In this document: positions 34,513-41,777 of the stretch, one piece after another
Layout of the letters: every line of letters starts with the position of its first letter
Position numbering within the stretch: position 1 is the first letter of the stretch
Origin: Candidatus Omnitrophota bacterium
GTDB taxonomy: Bacteria > Omnitrophota > Gorgyraeia > Pluralincolimonadales > Pluralincolimonadaceae
NCBI GenBank assembly: GCA_041653595.1
Contig: JBAZFB010000007.1
Location: forward strand, 27,675 to 91,674
Length of the DNA: 64,000 bases
Reading direction: 5' to 3'
Notes under the pieces: model-generated
Databases searched by the model: none
What the model was told of the DNA's origin: nothing
The model's input: only the letters and a program-made list of their open reading frames with translations
Position numbers and translations under genes: made by a program

Positions 34513-36611
34513 TTCGGCAACATCACCCCGTCGATCGCTTTTAAGACGTCTTCCACGGTGATCTCCCTCATGCATCTTATATCCGAACAGACCGGCTTAT
34601 AGCACGGCGAACATTTCAGGTCCCTTATCACTACCGCGCAATTTTCCGAAGGCGGCAGGTGGCGATCCGGGTCCGTAGGGCCGAAGAGCGCGACAAATGG
34701 CACGGCCATAGCCGCGGCAATATGCATCGGCGCGCTGTCGCTTGTCACGAGGCATTTAAACCTTTTCATAAGCGCCGCGAGTTCGGGAAGAGATGTCTTC
34801 CCGACCAGGTTTATCGGCTTGGACCTCGCCAGTGATAATATCTCGTCGCTCGTGTTCGCATCGGTTTCCGACCTGCCGCCTATAAGGACAGCCCTTATCT
34901 CGCGCTCGCCTAACAGGTCGCAAAGCCTCGCGAAATTCTCGGAGGGCCATTTTTTTGTGGCCCAGCGCGGGCTCGCGGACGGATTTATTCCGACAAGCGT
35001 CTGGTTCTCTCCTACCCACTCCGCCTCAAGCATCTTTTTTATATTTTCCGTATCCGAGGCCGAGGGCCAGAGCTCAAGTTTCTTCGACGCGCCCTCTATG
35101 CCCATCATCGACAGGACCCCGAACTGGTGGTCCACCGGCGGGAGCGGCCCTTTGGCGTCCCTTATGGTCCTGTTAAGCAGGAACCAGTATTTACCTTTCC
35201 TGTAGCCGTACCTGCGCGGGGCCGCGCTCAGGAAAGCGAACAGGTGGCTCTTGGAGCTATTCTGGAGATCGACCACTTCCTCGAACCCGTACCTCCTGAT
35301 CTCGGCCGCCAATTCGAAGAACCTGAGCCATCCCTTATCCCTGCCTTCCCTGTCATATATTATCGTCTCGTCTATATAAGGGCATCCTTTAAGCGCCTGG
35401 CTCTCGACCCTGCCTATCAGCAGGGCTATATACGCCTTCGGATATTTCTGGCGGATCGCGCGGATCGAAGGCGTGGCGAGGACGCAGTCGCCGACAGCGC
35501 TTATTTTCATTATAAGTATCCTCTTTACCCCTAGCGCCTCATCGTATACCCTAAGCGTCTCGGTCACCAGCCTGTCAAGGTTGAACTTCTCCTCGACGTC
35601 TTTCCTGGCGCGCTGCGTGACCTCCCTGGCGAATTTCCGGTCCTTGAGCAGTCTCACGATCGCCTCTGCCATAGGCTGCGGGTCTTCCGGCGGGACGATA
35701 AGCCCGTTCTCGCCGTCCCTCATTATCTCCATAACGCCGCCTACGCCGGTCGCCACGACCGGCACGCCTGAGGCGAACGCCTCTATTATCACCATCCCGA
35801 ACCCCTCCGGCACTACGCTCGCCATGACGAGGAGGTCGAGCCTCGCGAGTATATCCGGGATATCGCTCCTCGCGCCGAGGAATTCGACATACCTGGAAAG
35901 CCCGAGCCTGTTCACCAGGCTCTCGAGCTCCTGCTTATATCTCTCCTTCTCCGGCGGGGCATCTCCCACGATGACGACCTTGATGCGGGGGATGTACCTC
36001 ACAACTTTAGATACCGCCCGTATGAAATATTTATGGCCTTTTATCGGCGAGAGCCTGCCTATTATCCCTATCGTATATTCATGTTTTACCGATTCGTCCG
36101 GCTCCCTGTATTTGAATTTTTCCACGTCCACGCCCCTGTAGACCAGCCTTATCCTGCGGAACGGGACCTTGAAATTATCCATCATGTGCTTGGCTACCAC
36201 CTGGCTCACCGCGATGACGAGCTTGCCCCATCCCATTACCTTGCTGAAACTTAAAAATTTCTTCGAGTAATGGGCGTGGCAGGTGGTGATGAACGCGACG
36301 CCGGCGCCCCGCGCGGCATAATAGCCTATTATGGCCGGGACCCTGCTCTCCGCGTTAAGGACATCCGCCTTCTCCTGCCTCAATATCCTTTTGACCGCGG
36401 GTATCATCCTGAGGACGGTAAGCGGGTTCTTGCTGTGGACGGGAAGGCTGTAATGTTTTATCCCGTTCGCCTCAAGGTGCTTTACCATCTCCCCGCCGTT
36501 GGATATGACGGTTATATTATGGCCGAGCTTGACCATCCTAAGGCAGAAATTGAGCACCCCAATCTCAACTCCGCCCGAATTCAACCTCGGTACTATATGG
36601 ATTATCTTCAT
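34509..36611 (-). CDS. Bifunctional glycosyltransferase, GT4-GT9 fusion
   Basis: A 700-residue protein joining two glycosyltransferases. Residues 1-365 are GT4 (HIVPRLNSGGVEIGVLNFCL, GIIGRLSPIKGHKYFIRAV and the EX7E segment SVVPEGFGMVIIEAFASGVPVV). From about 367 a GT9 domain begins (RILIMKISAVGDCVLATPSIRAI) and runs to the end with LVTSDSAPMHIAAAMAVPFVALFGPTDPDRHLP and the Cys cluster CSPCYKPVCSDIRC. No stop separates them. Two successive core sugars could be added by one protein. Overlaps both neighbours by 4 nt. Confidence 0.87.
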   Translation of the reverse strand: MKIIHIVPRLNSGGVEIGVLNFCLRMVKLGHNITVISNGGEMVKHLEANGIKHYSLPVHSKNPLTVLRMIPAVKRILRQEKADVLNAESRVPAIIGYYAARGAGVAFITTCHAHYSKKFLSFSKVMGWGKLVIAVSQVVAKHMMDNFKVPFRRIRLVYRGVDVEKFKYREPDESVKHEYTIGIIGRLSPIKGHKYFIRAVSKVVRYIPRIKVVIVGDAPPEKERYKQELESLVNRLGLSRYVEFLGARSDIPDILARLDLLVMASVVPEGFGMVIIEAFASGVPVVATGVGGVMEIMRDGENGLIVPPEDPQPMAEAIVRLLKDRKFAREVTQRARKDVEEKFNLDRLVTETLRVYDEALGVKRILIMKISAVGDCVLATPSIRAIRQKYPKAYIALLIGRVESQALKGCPYIDETIIYDREGRDKGWLRFFELAAEIRRYGFEEVVDLQNSSKSHLFAFLSAAPRRYGYRKGKYWFLLNRTIRDAKGPLPPVDHQFGVLSMMGIEGASKKLELWPSASDTENIKKMLEAEWVGENQTLVGINPSASPRWATKKWPSENFARLCDLLGEREIRAVLIGGRSETDANTSDEILSLARSKPINLVGKTSLPELAALMKRFKCLVTSDSAPMHIAAAMAVPFVALFGPTDPDRHLPPSENCAVVIRDLKCSPCYKPVCSDIRCMREITVEDVLKAIDGVMLPK

Positions 36612-38560
36612 AGTATCTTATCGAGCCCCGCCCGGATAGCCTCCATGTCCCCGCTTAATATATCGGCCTGCTTGTGGTTTATCAGGTGTTTGATATCGCC
36701 GCTTATATCCGCCGGGGCCGACACCGCGAGCAGCCCTTCTTTTTCCAGGTTGCGTACGGAAACTTCCTGTTTCGTCCCCGAAAATTTATTTATTTTTTGC
36801 GGCATGAATACCGCTACGGGTTTCCCGGAACTCACGGCTTCGGTCACCATCGCGACCGATTCGCCGGAAACGACGATCACATCCGACAGCGCGAGGATCC
36901 CTTCCACCGCCCCTTCGAAATTATTATCGTTCGCGATCAGGAGGAGTTTGACCCTTTCCGATTTGCCGTAACGTTCCTTCAGCGCGAATTCGACCGCCCT
37001 CGGAGTCCTCCTCGAGGTCGTGATGAGCACGTCGGCGTCGATATCTCCGGCTGCCTCCATGACCCGGTCTACCACCTCTACCGCCAATTCTTTCTCGAAC
37101 GCGTAAGACTTGGAATCTCCGCCCAGCAGCACGCCGATGATCCTGCCCCTGCTCACGACGGCATGTCTTTTCAGTTTCTCGCCGTATTCGCGCAGGGAAT
37201 TTTTATCAAGGTCGGTCACCGCCCCCTTGGTGAAGACGGCATTACCGGAATCCCCGGCTTTGTCGTGGACCGGGATAACGCTGAGGCTAAAATCCTTTAT
37301 GTTGTACATATTCGGCTTCATGATGACCACGGCCTTTGAGCCGAGCTCTCTCTTGAAAGCGAGGTTAACGCCGGCGAGCGATGCGCCGCATGATACCACA
37401 TAATCGGCATAGGCGGCCCTCAGGTTGGCATAAACTTCTTCCGGGAAACAGAACGAGAGGCTGTGAAGGCCCATGCCAAGGAGTGAACCTATGTCGAAGA
37501 CCGTCCTCGCGAGACCGCTCCTGAATTTGACCTCGAGCGTCTCTATCACCGTGTCTTCCGCGGAGAAACCTCTTTCCACGCGGGCTTTCCTGATCGTATT
37601 GGCGAGGGCGCGGGATTGCTTGAAATGGCCAGCCCTCCCGTCGCTTAACACGAGGACATACCTGGCCGGGGTTGATTTCCAGCGCTTGTGCAGCCATAGC
37701 CATTGCCCGGGGTATTTCTCAATATAGCCCGCGAGCTTATCCGTGAACCTCTGGAGTATCTCGTGTATATCCTTCTTTATATCTTCCGACTGGAGGACAG
37801 AGATATCGTCCTCGATCATGACCGTATGATACGGGCCTTTCTGCCGTATTATGACGACCGGGAATATCAAGGCTCCGGTCCTCAGGGAAAAATTAGCCGC
37901 TCCCTTAGGCGTGGATGCGGGCCGCCCGAGAAAATCCACGAATTCCCCGCGTTTTCCGCCGTCCTGGTCGGACAATATCCCGACCGTTTCCTTCCTCCTC
38001 AAGGCGTCAGTTATCTCTTCTATCGCGTCGTCCTTGAATATGACGTTCGCGCCTTTCGAACCGCGCATCTTATTCAGGTAATCGTTGAGCCTCTTAAGTT
38101 TTTGGAAACGGACAAGGACGTTCATCTTGAATCCAAAGGTAGAACCAGTCAAGGAACACAGTTCCCAGTTGCCGAAATGGGCGGTGAGGAAGATGACGCC
38201 CCTGTCTTCCTCCTTTGCCGCGCTCCTTACCTTATCGAGGCCTTCCACTCTGATGTATTTGCTAACGTAATCCTCATCGAACTGCGGGAACTTCAGGAGT
38301 TCTATATAGGACTGCGCTAGGTTCTGGTATATTTCTTTTATTATGCGGTTCGCCTGCGAAGGCGTATACCTGCCCCTGAACGCGGCGCGCAGGTTGGCGT
38401 AAGCTACGGTCTTGCGCCTGCCCATCGTATAATATATGAGGCTCCCGAACCGCCTTGCTATCCAGAGTGAAAGCTTAAGCGGAAGCAGGCGGAATACGAA
38501 CGCCTCAAGCCTTACGAATAAATATAGGATCCAGTCCGCCAAAAAAGTGCTCCTCGTCAT
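36608..38560 (-). CDS. Lipid A acyltransferase fused to an ELM1-like glycosyltransferase domain
   Basis: A 650-residue two-domain protein. Residues 1-300 are an LpxL-type acyltransferase: HX4E in LTAHFGNWELCSLTG (about 127), the FVDFLGRPASTPKGA site near 208 and the end WLWLHKRWKS. From about 303 a domain resembling ELM1 (DUF1022, GT-B-like) follows: VLVLSDGRAGHFKQSRALANTI, IGVLLGGDSKSYAF, ITTSRRTPRAVEFAL and SDVIVVSGESVAMVTEAVSSGKPV. The pairing of lipid A acylation and a possible sugar transfer in one chain is unusual. It overlaps lpxK by 56 nt; the first ATG fits the usual LpxL N-terminus. Confidence 0.83.
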   Translation of the reverse strand: MTRSTFLADWILYLFVRLEAFVFRLLPLKLSLWIARRFGSLIYYTMGRRKTVAYANLRAAFRGRYTPSQANRIIKEIYQNLAQSYIELLKFPQFDEDYVSKYIRVEGLDKVRSAAKEEDRGVIFLTAHFGNWELCSLTGSTFGFKMNVLVRFQKLKRLNDYLNKMRGSKGANVIFKDDAIEEITDALRRKETVGILSDQDGGKRGEFVDFLGRPASTPKGAANFSLRTGALIFPVVIIRQKGPYHTVMIEDDISVLQSEDIKKDIHEILQRFTDKLAGYIEKYPGQWLWLHKRWKSTPARYVLVLSDGRAGHFKQSRALANTIRKARVERGFSAEDTVIETLEVKFRSGLARTVFDIGSLLGMGLHSLSFCFPEEVYANLRAAYADYVVSCGASLAGVNLAFKRELGSKAVVIMKPNMYNIKDFSLSVIPVHDKAGDSGNAVFTKGAVTDLDKNSLREYGEKLKRHAVVSRGRIIGVLLGGDSKSYAFEKELAVEVVDRVMEAAGDIDADVLITTSRRTPRAVEFALKERYGKSERVKLLLIANDNNFEGAVEGILALSDVIVVSGESVAMVTEAVSSGKPVAVFMPQKINKFSGTKQEVSVRNLEKEGLLAVSAPADISGDIKHLINHKQADILSGDMEAIRAGLDKIL

Positions 38561-39590
38561 TTATTTTTATTTCCACCGCCAGCGCCAGCATCTTCACGCC
38601 CAAACCGGGATCCGCCGCGCCGGCCTGTTTTATGCGCGGCAGGTCTTTCTCGGTCGTTACAATCGTATCTATTCCCTTGCCCTTGCACTCAGCGGCGATC
38701 CTGCCGATCTCGCGCGAAGAATAGATATGGTGGTCCATGAAAAAATACGCCGCGGCGATATTCGCCCCGAGCGAGACCACGCTATCCTCAAAAGAAGCCG
38801 GGTCGCCTATCGCGCATAAGAGCGCGACCGACTTGTTATTCAGGCAATCGATCGGGGCATCGGCGCCCCCCATCGCGTCATAAAGGCGCCGCGGCTCGTA
38901 TGAGGCGTTAAATATCGCCGCATCGGGATTGACATCCCTTATTCTGTCTTTCAATATCTCCGCCCTGCCCTGGCTCGCCTCTTCCGGGAGGACCTTGGTC
39001 ACTACGATGATATGGGCCCTCTTAAGCGCCGAGACCGGCTCCCTGAGTATGCCCCTCGGGATCAATTTCCCGTTGCCGAAAGGGTTGTCCGAACTGACCG
39101 CGACCACATCGACGTCCCTCTTGAGCCTCAGGTGCTGGAAACCGTCGTCAAGCAATATAATATCCGGCGCGTATTTCTCCTCGGCCTCTTTTGCGGACGC
39201 TATCCTGTCGCGCCCCACGAGGACCGGGACCCCGTCAAGCGAGCTCTTGAAGACCTCGGCTTCGTCGGCAATGCCCGTATCCCTGTCCTTCATGTAACCT
39301 CGCGTCAGTATCACGACCTTCTTCCCTTTTTCCCTGAATCTACGCGCGATCTCCGCGGTCAAAGGGGTCTTGCCTGTCCCTCCCAGCGTTATATTCCCGA
39401 CGCTTATTACCCTGCATTTGGGACGATAAGACCTGACGATCCCCCTCTTCAAAAGAAATCTCGTGACCGCTAAAACAGAGACGTAGTCAAATGACAGCCC
39501 ATAAAGGAGCAGCTTGAGGGCCGCGGCTGCGGGGCCTTGCGCCTCATCGGTCATCAACGAATAAAAATACCGCCTGATCTTCTCGCTCAT
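38505..39590 (-). CDS. lpxK: Tetraacyldisaccharide 4'-kinase
   Basis: Phosphorylates the 4' position of the lipid A precursor at the inner membrane. The 361 residues show the Walker A VISVGNITLGGTGKTPLTAEIARRF near 50, the DDGFQHLRLKRDVDVV motif near 145 and a single N-terminal membrane-proximal helix. Overlaps waaA by 4 nt and the acyltransferase-ELM1 gene by 56 nt. The presence of LpxK together with WaaA and LpxL confirms a full lipid A-Kdo route. Confidence 0.96.
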   Translation of the reverse strand: MSEKIRRYFYSLMTDEAQGPAAAALKLLLYGLSFDYVSVLAVTRFLLKRGIVRSYRPKCRVISVGNITLGGTGKTPLTAEIARRFREKGKKVVILTRGYMKDRDTGIADEAEVFKSSLDGVPVLVGRDRIASAKEAEEKYAPDIILLDDGFQHLRLKRDVDVVAVSSDNPFGNGKLIPRGILREPVSALKRAHIIVVTKVLPEEASQGRAEILKDRIRDVNPDAAIFNASYEPRRLYDAMGGADAPIDCLNNKSVALLCAIGDPASFEDSVVSLGANIAAAYFFMDHHIYSSREIGRIAAECKGKGIDTIVTTEKDLPRIKQAGAADPGLGVKMLALAVEIKINDEEHFFGGLDPIFIRKA

Positions 39591-40861
39591 ATTCTTCCAA
39601 GAAACGGTTTGATAAGATAGAAATCTTTTTTAGCGGCGCCGGCCTTAGACTCCAGCGTCCGCCTCGCGTTCTCGCCCATCTTGCGCCGCTCGGCATCGTT
39701 CTCGAGCAGGACGCGCAGCGAGGCGACTAGCTCGGCTTCGTCCCCGACCTTCACTGCCCCTCTCGCCGAGATGAGGTCGTTCGTTATCTCCTCAAAATTA
39801 TGCGTATACGGGCCGAATAGCACTACCTTCGAATGGTACGCGGCCTCGAGGGGGTTCTGCCCGCCTTTATTTATCAGGCTCCCTCCGATGAAGACGATAT
39901 CGGCGGCGGCGTAGAGATGGGAGAGCCTGCCCATCACGTCCAATATCAGCACCTCTTTCTCCCCAAGCGCCCCCGTCTCCGGTCCTGAAACGAGCCGCGG
40001 GGTCAATCCTGATCCCCTTACAAGGCCGGCCACGCTGCCGGTCCTGTCCGTATGCCTCGGCGCGATGAGCAGCCTCAACTCGGGAAATTCCTCAGAGAGT
40101 TCTTTATAGCAGCGCAATATCTTCTCTTCCTCTCCGGGGTTGGTCGAACCCGCGACCAATAATTTCTCTCCGGCCCCCAGCCCCAGCTTTTTCCTTAAGA
40201 TATCCGGGGGATCGCCGGGGCTCTTCATCAGGGCCGCGTCATATTTCAGGTTCCCCGTAGCCTTCACTCTCTCTTTCGGCGCCCCGAGGGAGATGATCTT
40301 TTCGGCGTCGGCCCCGGACTGCATAAGGAAAAGGTCTATCTTTTGCAGGACATCTTTAAGCAGCGGCCTTACCATGCCGTAATTCCTGAACGAGCCGGGC
40401 GAGACCCTGCCGTTGAATATCGCTATTTTCGCGCCGTTTTTTTTCAAAGAAGCTATCAGGTTCGGCCATATCTCGGTCTCGGCGATGAGGGCGATCTCCG
40501 GCCTTACCAGCTTTACGACCCTGTCCGTTATGCCGCTCAGGTCGAGAGGCAGGTATATTATAGCGACGGCATCTTTGAATTTCTCGCGGGCTATCTTATT
40601 GCCGGTAGCGGTGACTGTCGAGACGATTATCTTGCCGCCCGGGAGGTTCCTTCTCAGTTCCTCATAAAGCGGGACGCTCGCCATCACTTCGCCCACCGAG
40701 ACGGCATGCAGCCAGACCGCCCCGGAGTCTTTTATCTTTGAAAGTGTTTCGCTGTCGAAGATCCCGAGCCGCTGGCTGCTGAAACTCCGCCATTTGCCTG
40801 AGAGCAAAAAATACGGGAGATAAAAAACGGAGAATATTACAAAAAACAGGTCGTAGAGCAT
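39587..40861 (-). CDS. waaA: Kdo transferase
   Basis: Transfers Kdo from CMP-Kdo to lipid IVA. The 424 residues follow WaaA/KdtA: an N-terminal membrane anchor, WLHAVSVGEVMASVPLYEEL near 50, ALIAETEIWPNLI near 125 with the base Glu, VAGSTNPGEEEKILRCYKEL near 236 and the C-terminal GGSLINKGGQNPLEAAYHSKVVLFGPYTHNF near 320. It lies between the tyrosine recombinase (13 nt) and lpxK (4-nt overlap). Whether it is mono- or bifunctional cannot be told. Confidence 0.96.
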   Translation of the reverse strand: MLYDLFFVIFSVFYLPYFLLSGKWRSFSSQRLGIFDSETLSKIKDSGAVWLHAVSVGEVMASVPLYEELRRNLPGGKIIVSTVTATGNKIAREKFKDAVAIIYLPLDLSGITDRVVKLVRPEIALIAETEIWPNLIASLKKNGAKIAIFNGRVSPGSFRNYGMVRPLLKDVLQKIDLFLMQSGADAEKIISLGAPKERVKATGNLKYDAALMKSPGDPPDILRKKLGLGAGEKLLVAGSTNPGEEEKILRCYKELSEEFPELRLLIAPRHTDRTGSVAGLVRGSGLTPRLVSGPETGALGEKEVLILDVMGRLSHLYAAADIVFIGGSLINKGGQNPLEAAYHSKVVLFGPYTHNFEEITNDLISARGAVKVGDEAELVASLRVLLENDAERRKMGENARRTLESKAGAAKKDFYLIKPFLGRI

Positions 40862-40874
40862 CTCTTTTTGGTTT

Positions 40875-41777
40875 TTAAGCCCGCGGGTGCGCTTTTGTAT
40901 ACGCGGACTTGAGCCTTTCGGTAGTTATATGGGTATATATCTGGGTCGTCGAGAGGTTGGCGTGGCCGAGAAGCTCCTGCACGCTCCTCAGGTCGGCGCC
41001 GTGGTCGAGCATATGCGTCGCGAATGAATGGCGCAGGGTGTGCGGCGATATCTTCTGCTGGATGCTCGCCTTGGTTATATATTTATTTATTATCCTTCTT
41101 ATCGACCTGTCGGTCAGCCTGCCGCCGTTCTTGTTGAAGAAGAGCGCTTTATCCCGCACTTCCATGGAAGTGCGGGACTTAGTCTCCTTCGCGACCGGCC
41201 TGCGCGCCTTCAGGTAATCCCTTATAGCCTGGAGCGCCCTCTCGCCTATCGGCACTATCCTCTCTTTTTTGCCCTTGCCGAACACTTTTATGATCCCGCC
41301 TATCTGGTCGATGTAGTCCATATTCAGGCCGACGAGCTCGCTCACCCTTATCCCTGTCGAATAGAGAGTCTCGAGTATCGCCCTGTCCCTGAGCCCCACC
41401 TCGCCCTCCCTGTCGGGCGATTCCAGGAGCAGGACTATCTCTTTTTCGTCCAGGAACTTCGGGAGGTGTTTGTCCCGCTTTGGCGTCGAAAGCGACGACG
41501 CGGGGTTGTTCTTTATTATCCCTTCCCTGAAGAGGAACTTGAAAAAAGACCTTATCGAGGCGATCTTGCGGGCGATCGAGACCTTCGACAGGTTCTGTTC
41601 CTTGACATGCGCCAGATACCTGCGCAGCGAGATGTAATCGACCTTCTCTATCGGCTCTTCCTTGAGGAATTCATTCAATGATTTGAGATCGACCGAATAG
41701 TTTATTAGCGTATGTTTCGAGGCGTTCCTCTCGATCTCAAGATATCTTATGAATTTCTCGACGTATCTATCTATCAA
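40875..41777 (-). CDS. xerC: Tyrosine recombinase, XerC/XerD type
   Basis: Resolves chromosome dimers at dif with FtsK. The 300 residues have an N-terminal SAM-like domain (1-90) and a catalytic domain with Arg144 (TGIRVSE), Lys168 (GKGKKER), His246 and Arg249 (SPHTLRHSFA), His272 (GHANLS) and Tyr281. It lacks the extra segment that marks integron integrases, so it is not IntI. A 26-bp perfect palindrome inside the gene encodes about residues 200-209, where other Xer proteins have a shorter loop (see findings). Overlaps topA by 4 nt. Confidence 0.93.
   Translation of the reverse strand: MIDRYVEKFIRYLEIERNASKHTLINYSVDLKSLNEFLKEEPIEKVDYISLRRYLAHVKEQNLSKVSIARKIASIRSFFKFLFREGIIKNNPASSLSTPKRDKHLPKFLDEKEIVLLLESPDREGEVGLRDRAILETLYSTGIRVSELVGLNMDYIDQIGGIIKVFGKGKKERIVPIGERALQAIRDYLKARRPVAKETKSRTSMEVRDKALFFNKNGGRLTDRSIRRIINKYITKASIQQKISPHTLRHSFATHMLDHGADLRSVQELLGHANLSTTQIYTHITTERLKSAYTKAHPRA
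41153..41176 (-). repeat. Perfect palindrome inside the recombinase gene
   Basis: The arms TCCCGCACTTCCA and its exact complement meet with no loop from 41152 to 41177, 26 bp in all. It is in frame and codes for a short hydrophilic stretch that looks like an insertion between the catalytic-domain strands. It may be a small mobile palindromic element that has inserted without breaking the gene; copies elsewhere in the genome would test this. Confidence 0.6.

Noticed and set aside
40875..41777. Tyrosine recombinase considered as the integron integrase
   Set aside because: It has the Xer layout and length, lies in a housekeeping operon 16 kb from the array, and lacks the extra segment that marks IntI.
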